A stretch of DNA of 64,000 nt, taken from Paenibacillus sp. FSL R5-0766 (GTDB lineage Bacteria > Bacillota > Bacilli > Paenibacillales > Paenibacillaceae). The notes beneath the pieces were generated by a model. That model was not told the origin of the DNA, searched no databases, and worked only from the letters and a program-made list of their open reading frames with translations. A program made the position numbers and the translations under genes. Where the stretch lies: assembly GCF_037971845.1 (NCBI RefSeq), contig NZ_CP150227.1, forward strand, positions 4,898,001-4,962,000. Reading direction: 5' to 3'. Below are positions 1 through 7,160 of this stretch, piece after piece; the stretch's first letter is position 1; the number at the start of each line of letters is the position of its first letter.

Positions 1-437
1 ATGGAATCGGCATTCTCAATCTGTTCAGGCGGATTTCCCCAGATGGCGAATCCCAATATAACTGCCGCAGCCGCTGCACCCATGGACATACGTCCTGCCA
101 TCGAGTTAAGCCATTTTTGCTTCGTTTTCCGCTCACTTGAACGTTGTAAATTCTCAAATGCAGCGGGGACAGGATTCATTTCCTGTATAGTGCTACTCTG
201 TTCCTTCCGCGCTTCGTCAATGGCATCAAGCTGTGGCATAATCGCATCAACCAGACTAAATTTCGGGCTTACTTGCGGTAATTCTTCCAGTTCTCTGGAA
301 AGAGCTCTGAGTAAACTAAAATTTTCGGCGCACTCCGGACACTTCGCCACATGCTGTAGCATCTGCGCGGTTTCCGCCTCGCCCAGATCATGATCCAGAT
401 AGCGGTGCATCCATTCCACCACCTCTTCGCATTTCAT
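1..437 (-). CDS. Anti-sigma factor with zinc-finger (ZAS) domain, partial
   Basis: This is the N-terminal 145 codons of an anti-sigma factor; the C-terminus lies beyond the left edge. Residues 1-40 form a ZAS-type zinc-finger region with the motif HVAKCPEC (H-x3-C-x2-C). A charged linker follows, then a hydrophobic segment near residues 118-132 (about MSMGAAAAAVILGFAIWG) that should cross the membrane, so the sensor part would be outside the cell. The ATG overlaps the stop of the upstream sigma gene by four bases (ATGA), which indicates translational coupling. By family, such proteins hold their ECF sigma factor at the membrane until envelope stress triggers proteolysis. The cognate partner is the sigma factor at 434-982. 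The signal sensed cannot be read from the sequence. Confidence 0.85.
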   Translation of the reverse strand, partial: MKCEEVVEWMHRYLDHDLGEAETAQMLQHVAKCPECAENFSLLRALSRELEELPQVSPKFSLVDAIMPQLDAIDEARKEQSSTIQEMNPVPAAFENLQRSSERKTKQKWLNSMAGRMSMGAAAAAVILGFAIWGNPPEQIENADS

Positions 438-982
438 CCTGTCACACCACCTTTCTGATATTCCTGTAGTAGATTCTGTAATTGCTGTCTGGCTCTAAAT
501 AAATAAGATTTAACCGTATTCAACGGAAGATCGAGACAATCCGCAATTTCATTGTAGGATAAGTCCTGCAAATATCTTAGAACAATAACGGTACGATGAT
601 GCTCGGGAAGCTTGTTGATCGCATCCTGAATGTCCTGGGCCACATATGTAGACATGACCTCGTACTCCACATCCTGATTATCCTGAAAAACCATGTCATG
701 TTCGTCAATGGAGACAGACGGCTTGGTTCTTCTGAATTTATCAATACAGATGTTTGTGACGATGCGTTGTACCCATGTTTTGAATTGGGCCTTTTCTTCG
801 TATGAGTTGATTTTGGTGTAAATTCGGATCAACGCTTCCTGCGCAGCATCCAAAGCGTCCTGTTCATTATTTAGAATGTAATATGCGGTCCGATAGACAT
901 GTTGTTCAATCTCCCGCAATAGGGTAATTAGAGCGTCGCGATCGCCCGATTGAGCGGCTCTGATGAGTTCCGGCTCTACCAC
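434..982 (-). CDS. ECF-type RNA polymerase sigma factor (SigW-like)
   Basis: A 182-residue protein of normal ECF sigma length. Region 2 (about residues 10-85) includes AAQEALIRIY and WVQRIVTNICIDKFRR. Region 4 (about 120-175) includes LPEHHRTVIVLRYLQDLSYNEIA and the helix-turn-helix LDLPLNTVKSYLFRARQQL. The start is GTG, preceded by a purine-rich GGGAGAGGGGG stretch. An ECF-type promoter that it probably recognises itself lies just upstream (1013-1039). It is co-transcribed with the zinc anti-sigma factor that begins inside its stop codon. It resembles SigW/SigM-type envelope-stress factors of Bacillus, but orthology cannot be settled by reading alone, so no symbol is given. Confidence 0.9.
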   Translation of the reverse strand: MVEPELIRAAQSGDRDALITLLREIEQHVYRTAYYILNNEQDALDAAQEALIRIYTKINSYEEKAQFKTWVQRIVTNICIDKFRRTKPSVSIDEHDMVFQDNQDVEYEVMSTYVAQDIQDAINKLPEHHRTVIVLRYLQDLSYNEIADCLDLPLNTVKSYLFRARQQLQNLLQEYQKGGVTG

Positions 983-1012
983 AAAGGATCCCCCTCTCCC
1001 TGCAACCTTACA

Positions 1013-1039
1013 GACGTGATCATCAATAAAATTGTTGCA
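1013..1039 (-). promoter_or_regulatory. ECF-type autoregulatory promoter
   Basis: On the minus strand TGCAAC (1039-1034) is followed by a 17-base spacer and CGTC (1016-1013), about 30 bases before the GTG of the sigma gene. An AAC-type -35 with a CGTC -10 is the usual ECF promoter pattern, and such genes are normally autoregulated. This is pattern matching only. Confidence 0.6.
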
Positions 1040-1298
1040 AAGTTAAGTATTTTTTTAATTTGCCATAACAAAATAACGGCGTATGTATTAGGGCCGCTGA
1101 AATCTTCTCTTAGAATAACAGAAATTGCATAACGAGTCACCAAACGTATCCAAAAGGGATTCCATTACTTACACGACTCAATTCAAATGCAATGGCATAC
1201 ATTATAGATAAGCACTTTTTTGGGTCCTAAAATAAAAAAAGTCGAAATTTGTCCAAATTCAAGCTGATTTTAATGCAATTTTCATGAAAATAGTGTAT

Positions 1299-1310
1299 TG
1301 TAAATTTACA
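1299..1310. promoter_or_regulatory. Perfect 12-bp palindrome TGTAAATTTACA, possible operator
   Basis: The palindrome sits a dozen bases before the ribosome binding site of the gene starting at 1334, in AT-rich DNA. The rest of 1040-1298 shows no gene or other clear signal. No regulator is assigned. Confidence 0.3.
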
Positions 1311-1333
1311 TTCATAAACACGAGGTGATGAGC

Positions 1334-1636
1334 ATGCCAGCTCTTGCGAAAATTCAAGCTTTAAAAGAACAAATGCCCAAAGAATACCAAAGTATTTCCC
1401 ACTTTGTGGAACATGCATTGGACTCCATTGATACTCTGGTCGAGGAACATCGGAAGTACGTAGCTGCACAGGCATTATACGGCGATAAAATCGTTGGATC
1501 GGAAGAACGCTTGTACAGAGAAACCGTACTTGATGTCAGAGCACAGCTGTTAATGACTCTTGAGAAAACAGTAGAAGATCTGTTGCACAAGGGTGACAAA
1601 CATTGGAACAAACACTTTAAGGATGGCGTAGAGTAG
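1334..1636 (+). CDS. Conserved hypothetical protein, 100 aa, helical
   Basis: I do not recognise this family. The protein (MPALAKIQALKEQ...) is charged, has no membrane segment or signal peptide and looks mostly helical. It has no cysteine. Two earlier in-frame starts (GTG at 1325, ATG at 1328) overlap the ribosome binding site GAGGTG at 1322-1327, so the ATG at 1334, six bases downstream of that site, is the better start. It is a single-gene unit: a 12-bp palindrome lies upstream and a strong terminator follows directly. Function unknown. Confidence 0.7.
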   Translation: MPALAKIQALKEQMPKEYQSISHFVEHALDSIDTLVEEHRKYVAAQALYGDKIVGSEERLYRETVLDVRAQLLMTLEKTVEDLLHKGDKHWNKHFKDGVE

Positions 1637-1668
1637 TTCTTATATTTCTTCTACATTTTTAAAAAATG

Positions 1669-1722
1669 GCCCGTTTTCCGATATTCTCCCTCGTGGAGTG
1701 TAACGGAAAGCGGGCTTTTTTT
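1669..1722 (+). terminator. Rho-independent terminator
   Basis: GCCCGTTTTCCG (1669-1680) pairs with CGGAAAGCGGGC (1704-1715), with one G-T pair, followed by seven T. A smaller CTCC/GGAG hairpin lies in the loop. It ends the gene at 1334-1636. Confidence 0.9.
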
Positions 1723-1825
1723 GTGCTGTGCTGTAACCTGCAATCAAATGAAACAGCAAGGAATGATTTTTAAATCCAAATAAATGAAGGTCGGTTTATA
1801 TAGGATAGTGCAAATCCATTCTTAT

Positions 1826-1870
1826 AGAAAAGGCACAAACCTTAGAAAAACGAAGGTTTGTACCTCTTTT
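1826..1870 (-). terminator. Terminator of the pdaC-like gene, probably bidirectional
   Basis: A 13-bp stem with one wobble pair joins aggcacaaacctt (1831-1843) and aaggtttgtacct (1853-1865). On the minus strand it is followed by TTTT. The plus strand also has CTCTTTTT after the stem. Confidence 0.8.
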
Positions 1871-1882
1871 TGTGTGATGAAC

Positions 1883-3322
1883 TTATTGATTATAATAAGG
1901 GCCATTTCCTGTGGATTTATTCAAGGACAACAACTGAGAAACCGTTACGAATTGGTAGCCTTGCTTTTTTAGTGATTTAAGCATTTGTGGCAGCGCATCA
2001 GCTGTAGAAGCGTGAATATCATGCATAAGTACAATCGAACCTGATCTGATGTTTTTAGCAACCTCTTTATTTACAGCTTGGGCGTTCCGGCTTTTCCAAT
2101 CCAGCGAATCCACAGACCATAAAATAATGGGTGTTTTCTGTTCTTTGGTGACTTTTTTGACTGATTCATTCATAGCACCATAAGGCGGACGGAATAGGGT
2201 TGGTTTTTCTCCAGTCGCATCTTTGATTCGGTGCGATGATTCTATGATTTGTTTGCGCACCTCACTCAGGCTCATATTCGCAAGATTCGGATGACTCTTG
2301 GAGTGATTGCCGATCTCGTGGCCGGCCTCAGCAACTTTTTTAGCCATACCAGGATAATACTCTACTTGTACGCCCAGCATGAAGAAAGTAGCCTTCGCGT
2401 TGTACTCCTTCAAAGTCTTTAGAACTCTAGGTGTCACCTTTGGGTGAGGCCCGTCATCAAAGGTAAGAGCCACATATTTCCCTTTAGGATCAAGCCGAGG
2501 CTGAATTGGCCCCTTCCCTTTTGGCTTATCGTTATTTCCATAAGTGATATTCCATTTTTTGGTGAGGTCCTTTTTCAAGTAGGAATGCAAGGATTTCAGT
2601 GGGATGTTCACTTGGATCGTCCCGGCTGCACCAGCAGCGATCTCGTATTTATTAAAGTATAAAGTAAAGACTCCGTTACCTAAGGACCATTTCCATTCAG
2701 ATGGATTTTTTATGGATTTTTGAAGTTCTGCTTCGAATACATAAGAGTGGACGTTTTTCTGTTTCTTCAATTCTTCCTTCACGATTGACATAATATGGTC
2801 AACTGTTGCTTTATCATAAGTCATGATATCGGATAAATTTAAAATTTTATTTTCAGCTATGTCGATATTAAAAGATTTTATTATCGATTGTCCATTAGCA
2901 CCGCCTGTGGTGATTTGATAGGAATTGAACACTAAACTATATAAATGGTCATTAATTTTATTCGTATCTACTGTAATATTCAATTCAGAACGATGATCGC
3001 CTTGAAGCGTTTTTGCATCGGTCTCAACCTGGGTTAAGAATTTCTTTTCCTGATCATTGACCCACGTCTGAATAGGAGTATTAATCTCCTTGCTATTTGT
3101 TAGGACGTTGCTAATCGACAATACATAATGCTTCGTATTCTTCGTCCTTGTTTCGATATTTAAGCCTGGGTATGCACTGGGCGACAATTCAACGTTCTCT
3201 GTAGCGCTGTTGTTTGCAGCTAGAACATTCTGCACCATTAGATTGATTCCTAGAATCCCGCCAGCTAATACAATAAATCCAATCAGCCAAATGGGCCATC
3301 GTGTTTTCTTCCTTTTGTTCAT
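1883..3322 (-). CDS. pdaC: PdaC-like membrane-anchored peptidoglycan deacetylase
   Basis: The 479-residue protein has a single N-terminal membrane segment (about 12-34), then a DUF4163/DUF3298 ectodomain (about 45-250), then a NodB polysaccharide deacetylase domain (about 285-465). Visible NodB motifs are TFDDGPH (metal-binding Asp), GNHSKSHPNL (H-x4-H), RPPYG, W-S-V-D-S-x-D-W and LMHDIH. This domain order is that of B. subtilis PdaC, which deacetylates N-acetylmuramic acid and gives lysozyme resistance. It lies about 50 bp downstream of an oatA stump and at the end of the sigV-rsiV locus, which fits a lysozyme-response role. The start follows an AAGGATGA ribosome binding site. The symbol is by resemblance. 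Confidence 0.85.
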   Translation of the reverse strand: MNKRKKTRWPIWLIGFIVLAGGILGINLMVQNVLAANNSATENVELSPSAYPGLNIETRTKNTKHYVLSISNVLTNSKEINTPIQTWVNDQEKKFLTQVETDAKTLQGDHRSELNITVDTNKINDHLYSLVFNSYQITTGGANGQSIIKSFNIDIAENKILNLSDIMTYDKATVDHIMSIVKEELKKQKNVHSYVFEAELQKSIKNPSEWKWSLGNGVFTLYFNKYEIAAGAAGTIQVNIPLKSLHSYLKKDLTKKWNITYGNNDKPKGKGPIQPRLDPKGKYVALTFDDGPHPKVTPRVLKTLKEYNAKATFFMLGVQVEYYPGMAKKVAEAGHEIGNHSKSHPNLANMSLSEVRKQIIESSHRIKDATGEKPTLFRPPYGAMNESVKKVTKEQKTPIILWSVDSLDWKSRNAQAVNKEVAKNIRSGSIVLMHDIHASTADALPQMLKSLKKQGYQFVTVSQLLSLNKSTGNGPYYNQ

Positions 3323-3374
3323 TTCATATCATCCTTATCTTTATTCTAGTCATAAAACTGCAAGTCATTGTCTA

Positions 3375-3521
3375 TCATTTCTTCCGGCGATGGTAGGCCA
3401 TGACAGCCATGACGGATAATGCCCTTAAGCCATCAAGTCCTGGCATATAACGTTTACCGTCGCCTCGTACCGGTGCAAAGTTCCGGATTAAACTTCCGAA
3501 ATGAATCGTGTTGTCATGCAT
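3375..3521 (-). pseudogene. Truncated OatA-type O-acetyltransferase, N-terminal stump
   Basis: The 48 codons from ATG 3521 encode a short polar leader and then RYMPGLDGLRALSVMAVMAY, the conserved start of acyltransferase-3 (OatA/YrhL) proteins, which run to about 600 residues. The frame then ends at once as HRRKK-stop, in the middle of the first membrane helix. No further acyltransferase sequence follows before the deacetylase gene, so roughly 90% of the gene is deleted. In B. subtilis oatA lies directly after sigV-rsiV, so the location supports the identity. A GGGAC ribosome binding site and an ECF-like promoter remain. An upstream TTG at 3593 extends the frame but would overlap the promoter. 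Confidence 0.8.
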
Positions 3522-3565
3522 TTTGCTTTCGTCCCTATCCTTTTTGATTTGTCGCTCATAGGTAG

Positions 3566-3590
3566 GACGCCGAGGTTGTGAAAAGTTCTC
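3566..3590 (-). promoter_or_regulatory. ECF-like promoter before the oatA stump
   Basis: GAGAAC (3590-3585) and CGTC (3569-3566) are separated by 15 bases on the minus strand. The spacer is shorter than the 18 bases of the two other putative SigV promoters nearby, so this is less certain. Confidence 0.4.
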
Positions 3591-3650
3591 CAATTAATGT
3601 AATCAATGAAGAGAACAAAACAATTTCATGAAACTTCTACCTTTAGAACT

Positions 3651-3688
3651 AAAAAAAGCATCCCGTAAGAAGAGAGTCTCCGGGATGC
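3651..3688 (-). terminator. Terminator after the secreted RsiV-like gene
   Basis: gcatcccg (3658-3665) pairs with cgggatgc (3681-3688). On the minus strand the stem is followed by seven T. It separates the gene at 3721-4497 from the oatA stump. Confidence 0.85.
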
Positions 3689-3720
3689 CACATTCAGAAT
3701 AATCGTCATTCGGCTTTGCC

Positions 3721-4497
3721 TCAGTGGCTGGCATTCTTCAGATTGAAACGGAACTCCGGTGAACCCACATATCCCGGCGCGATACTGTATTTCGGGAAGA
3801 CGATAACCAGTTCGCCTTTTTCAATATAAAACGACTGTTCCGTGAACGTCCCTTCGAATTCTTCCAGGAAGTATTGATCGGGATCCTTTCTCATTTGCGC
3901 AAGAATATCTGCATCAAGCTTTTCTTTATAGTTAGAACCGAGGAGATCCTCCAGTGTCACGCGCTGAGCCGCAGAGGCATTTTTCAAGTTGTAGGTATCA
4001 ATCCGTGGCATGCTTGTTCCGCCCCTGTACCCTTCCGTGATTACTTCAAGCGAAACTACTCCTGCCGGCTTTCCAGTTCCGTCCGACTTTAGCTTATAGC
4101 TGACGTAAAATTCATAGGGGTGGAACTTCTGGTGATTTACTTTTGCCTTTTTTGCCGTTTCTGCGGCATCCTTCTCCCACTGAGCAAGATCCTTTTGCGC
4201 ATGGGATAAAAGGATGTCATTCAGTTCATTCTGGTATCTGGTGTCCAGCATGCCGTCCAGCTGCGGTACCTTGATGTTCACAATAAGGTTCTTGCTTGTT
4301 GTGCTCAGTACCTTCTCCACGATTTTTACTCCTGTAGCCATAGGTACGGTTTCATGTACCTTAGAGCTGACAGTTACGTTCGCTGAAACAGGTGCCGAGG
4401 CCAGCGCATTTGCAGATAAGCTCGCTGCGCCAACGCCGAGCATGGCTACACAGCCCATGGCCCCCATCTTCATGAATTTTATCGTTTTCTTTTTCAT
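3721..4497 (-). CDS. Secreted DUF3298/DUF4163 protein, RsiV ectodomain-like
   Basis: The 258-residue protein starts with a signal peptide (MKKKTIKFMKMGAMGCVAML..., cleavage likely after ...SANALA) and then carries only the DUF4163/DUF3298 ectodomain found in RsiV and PdaC. Its end (KGELVIVFPKYSIAPGYVGS) closely parallels RsiV (DGKLVIAFNKYDVAPGYMGS). It lacks the cytoplasmic anti-sigma segment and any later membrane helix. GGAGG abuts an ATG at 4506 but is nine bases before the ATG at 4497, so 4497 is chosen. An ECF promoter (4554-4581) and its own terminator make it a separate unit. In RsiV this domain binds lysozyme; whether this copy does is inference. Confidence 0.8.
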   Translation of the reverse strand: MKKKTIKFMKMGAMGCVAMLGVGAASLSANALASAPVSANVTVSSKVHETVPMATGVKIVEKVLSTTSKNLIVNIKVPQLDGMLDTRYQNELNDILLSHAQKDLAQWEKDAAETAKKAKVNHQKFHPYEFYVSYKLKSDGTGKPAGVVSLEVITEGYRGGTSMPRIDTYNLKNASAAQRVTLEDLLGSNYKEKLDADILAQMRKDPDQYFLEEFEGTFTEQSFYIEKGELVIVFPKYSIAPGYVGSPEFRFNLKNASH

Positions 4498-4553
4498 AGC
4501 TTTCATCCTCCATCTCTTTGTATGAGTGTCTAATCTTGCACACTCATTGGCTA

Positions 4554-4581
4554 GACGCATGAGATGGTACAGAAAGTTTTA
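4554..4581 (-). promoter_or_regulatory. Putative SigV promoter, secreted RsiV-like gene
   Basis: TAAAAC (4581-4576), an 18-base spacer, then CGTC (4557-4554) on the minus strand. The spacing and the AAAACTTT...CGTCT bases match the promoter in front of sigV. Confidence 0.6.
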
Positions 4582-4626
4582 GGAAAATCAAAAACAGAAC
4601 AATGTCTCTTCGACCAAAGTACTAAC

Positions 4627-4661
4627 AAAAAAAAACCGGCGCGGGTTTCCCGATCACCGGT
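4627..4661 (-). terminator. Terminator after rsiV
   Basis: On the minus strand ACCGG...CCGGT encloses CGGG-AAA-CCCG and is followed by a run of T. It sits directly after the rsiV stop codon. Confidence 0.85.
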
Positions 4662-4669
4662 CTCTTCCA

Positions 4670-5560
4670 TTACTTAATGTATTTGTTGTTAATCAGAACG
4701 TCTTTCAACACATCCGTGGGAATGACGAATTCCACAGAACCCATATAGCCTGGCGCGACGTCATATTTGTTGAAAGCGATCACGAGCTTGCCGTCGTTGT
4801 TGATATAGAAGCCTTGATCCTTCGCGATGCTCTGGAACTCACTGGTGACCGGCACGTCGATAGCTCCCGGAGCCCAGTAGATCTTATTAGGGTCCGCTTT
4901 CATTTGCACCTGCATCTGCTCTTTAACGTTGTCGCTGATGAGTCGTACATAACGATCGTCCTTGAACAGTATCGGCAGAGTTATGAGGATTTGGTTTTTC
5001 TTATCGATCGTATCAAACTGAAGCTCCTCCGAGGATGAACCGGCGGCCTCGACCACGTATCTTTGTATAGATAAAATCTCGTCGTTGTCCGTCTTTACTT
5101 CATATCCGACATCAAGTCCCAGATGGCCTCCGCCTTGCTTCTTCAATTCGCTGATTTCCGCCTGGAACTTATCGTAAAGCGCCTTGTTTTCCTTCATATA
5201 TTTCTCGTTCAACCCGCTTTGCAACTGCTCATTCTCCATATCGGTAATGGAAGGCACTTTGATACTCGCATTGTAATTAGACTCGTCAACCACGTATTCC
5301 TTGAACGTGAGCACCTGGATAATCCGGTCCACACCCGGTACGGATGACAAGGCTTTCGCTACAGGAGGACTGACATTGATCGCAACAAGGAATATGAACG
5401 CAGCCGCACTAGAAACGGCTAACCATCTGTACTTTGAGCCGCGGCCCCTCCTTCCCTCCTTAGAGAATTTATGAATCGATTGGTTTACAATGCTATCCAA
5501 TTCATCTGGAATGGGTATTTCTTGATATTCTTTTCGCAGCTGTTCCATGTTATTGTTCAT
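4670..5560 (-). CDS. rsiV: Anti-sigma-V factor RsiV
   Basis: The 296-residue protein has a cytoplasmic N-terminus (about 1-44, LRKEYQEIPIPDELDSIV), one membrane helix (about 45-65, WLAVSSAAAFIFLVAINV) and a DUF3298/DUF4163 ectodomain. PVAKALSSVP just outside the membrane resembles the signal-peptidase site cut in B. subtilis RsiV. Further matches include DPNKIYW, VAPGYMG and a C-terminal ...KYIK. In B. subtilis RsiV is both the SigV inhibitor and the lysozyme receptor, and lysozyme binding exposes it to cleavage. It overlaps the sigV stop by four bases and is followed by a terminator. Confidence 0.93.
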   Translation of the reverse strand: MNNNMEQLRKEYQEIPIPDELDSIVNQSIHKFSKEGRRGRGSKYRWLAVSSAAAFIFLVAINVSPPVAKALSSVPGVDRIIQVLTFKEYVVDESNYNASIKVPSITDMENEQLQSGLNEKYMKENKALYDKFQAEISELKKQGGGHLGLDVGYEVKTDNDEILSIQRYVVEAAGSSSEELQFDTIDKKNQILITLPILFKDDRYVRLISDNVKEQMQVQMKADPNKIYWAPGAIDVPVTSEFQSIAKDQGFYINNDGKLVIAFNKYDVAPGYMGSVEFVIPTDVLKDVLINNKYIK

Positions 5561-6069
5561 CTTACTCGATCTCCTTTGGTTGTTTCATCATTCATTTTGA
5601 TTCGCAATAGCTGATGCGCCTGATACAGCCTTGTTTTAATCGTATTCACATTCTCATCCAGCACAGCCGCAACTTCTTCGATCTTCATGTCTTCAAAATA
5701 TCTCAGTATAATGACGCTCTTGTATTTATCCGGCAAGGATTCGAGCGTTCGCTTCAAATCAATGTCCATATACGTATCTTCTGCCCCGGGGCTGTAGGTT
5801 TCGATCATTTCATGATCCATCGCCTGAACCTTTTTGTTTCTGCGCAGAAAATCCAGGGCGGTATTCACCACAATCCGGTAAAACCAGCTTTTGACCGCAT
5901 CTGGGTTCTTCAAAAGTTCGAGATGCGTCATCGCTTTGTATATGGAGTCTTGTACGATATCCAGGGCATCATCCTTATTTTTGACATAGCTATAAGCAAG
6001 TCGGTATACATTCTCTTTATGCTCGGTAATACAGTGTGTAAGAATTTTTTCAGTTTTCCTATTGAACAT
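5557..6069 (-). CDS. sigV: ECF sigma factor SigV
   Basis: The 170-residue ECF sigma factor closely matches B. subtilis SigV along its length: CITEHKENVYRLAYSYVKNK, DDALDIVQDSIYKA and KSWFYRIVVNTALDFLRR in region 2, then LPDKYKSVIILRYFEDMKIEEVA and NVNTIKTRLYQAHQLLR in region 4. By family knowledge it directs the response to lysozyme and similar wall attack. It is translationally coupled to rsiV (ATGA) and has an ECF promoter 50-77 bases upstream. Its likely regulon here is local: itself, the secreted RsiV-like gene and the oatA stump with pdaC. Confidence 0.93.
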   Translation of the reverse strand: MFNRKTEKILTHCITEHKENVYRLAYSYVKNKDDALDIVQDSIYKAMTHLELLKNPDAVKSWFYRIVVNTALDFLRRNKKVQAMDHEMIETYSPGAEDTYMDIDLKRTLESLPDKYKSVIILRYFEDMKIEEVAAVLDENVNTIKTRLYQAHQLLRIKMNDETTKGDRVR

Positions 6070-6118
6070 GGCCGATTATTCCTTTTCTATATAAATCTTT
6101 TGTCGTAACAAGAAGTAA

Positions 6119-6146
6119 GACGTATACGGGTTCCCAAAAAGTTTTC
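6119..6146 (-). promoter_or_regulatory. Putative SigV autoregulatory promoter
   Basis: GAAAAC (6146-6141), an 18-base spacer and CGTC (6122-6119) lie on the minus strand upstream of sigV. The element is the same as at 4554-4581. Confidence 0.6.
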
Positions 6147-6674
6147 GCATCCAAATTTTTTTTCACTTCTGCAAATCGTTCAAGGCCCTCACAAGCAGGT
6201 CAGCGTAAACCTCGGCGCCTTTATTAAAGGCACCCCGTCCTTTTAAAAATAATCTTCCCTTCCTTCACTTGCCGAATACCAGTCTACTACCGATGACCGA
6301 ATTCATTTGAAACTTTTGAAGGTTTCTTTCCGAAAAAACAATGTATCACTCGGAACCGAAAGTCGTTTGGTAGTCTGTAGCGCCTTTGTCGTTGTAGGCT
6401 TTCTATAGTAACGATATTTCATATTTTTAATCCGTCTCCTTCTGATCTGTGCCGGTGGAACCACGCTCCCATCCCTCATTTCCTATCAGGCCACTGCCAA
6501 AAAAAATATATATCACCACCATGAAATTAAGAAAAAAGTCGTTCGCAGCGAAACGACTTCTTTCTTTTATAGGTCAACTAAGTACTTTCTTTCTCTAACT
6601 CCCACTTTTCCTCAACCTCTGTATGTTAAAATATAGTAACGCCTTAGCCTATCTCTTATTGAATATAGTTATTT
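6147..6674. other. Intergenic region without a recognisable gene
   Basis: No open frame with a ribosome binding site is convincing here. Small hairpins are visible (GCCTTTA-TT-TAAAGGC type near 6217-6234, and the terminator-like stem at 6530-6559). The sequence may be a decayed gene, but I cannot name a source. Confidence 0.4.
6530..6559 (-). terminator. Terminator-like hairpin
   Basis: aagtcgtt (6536-6543) pairs with aacgactt (6552-6559), followed by TTTTTT on the minus strand. No minus-strand gene ends here, so it may be an orphan or block transcription towards sigV. Confidence 0.5.
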
Positions 6675-6692
6675 AGGGAGGTCAATTTTCGA

Positions 6693-7145
6693 ATGACAAA
6701 AAACCATAGAATCAATAGGCCACGCGGAAAAATAGTTGCAGCTGTATTAACTGCAGTGTTCATTTCACTTGCAATGGGGATATATCACTATGTCCCTATA
6801 GATGAAAGATTAGAGAATACTTACTATTATTCATTCGGGTATACATTTGCGGTTGGATTATTGATTAACCTCGCTATATTACTTTTCTTACTTACGCCAC
6901 TTTCTATATTGGTGGATGGACTACTTTTATACAGAAAAAAAGATAATACGTATATGAGATTGCTTGTTGCTATTGCCGCATATGTTCTATTAGGCTTCAC
7001 AGGTGGGATCATTTACTCGATATTTACACGTAACTTCAATACTTTTTCTGCTCAAACTATCCACATTATTGTATGTTCTCTTGTCTTTTTCACCTTCCAG
7101 TTGGTATTAAATCGGAGTTTTCTTCACTCATCTTCATACCGATAA
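6693..7145 (+). CDS. Hypothetical small integral membrane protein
   Basis: I do not recognise this 150-residue protein. It has a short basic N-terminus and about four hydrophobic segments (about 14-30, 48-78, 89-110 and 122-140), typical of an inner-membrane protein with short loops. AGGGAGGT at 6675-6682 is a good ribosome binding site for the ATG at 6693. Its low-GC, A/T-rich codons contrast with the com genes nearby. It converges with comEC, ending 15 bases before the comEC stop. No catalytic motif is visible. Confidence 0.65.
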   Translation: MTKNHRINRPRGKIVAAVLTAVFISLAMGIYHYVPIDERLENTYYYSFGYTFAVGLLINLAILLFLLTPLSILVDGLLLYRKKDNTYMRLLVAIAAYVLLGFTGGIIYSIFTRNFNTFSAQTIHIIVCSLVFFTFQLVLNRSFLHSSSYR

Positions 7146-7160
7146 ATAGATTGCCTGCCT

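Noticed and set aside
3375..3593. 72-codon frame starting at TTG 3593 as an intact small protein
   Set aside because: The part before ATG 3521 overlaps an ECF-like promoter, and the rest is the truncated start of an acyltransferase.
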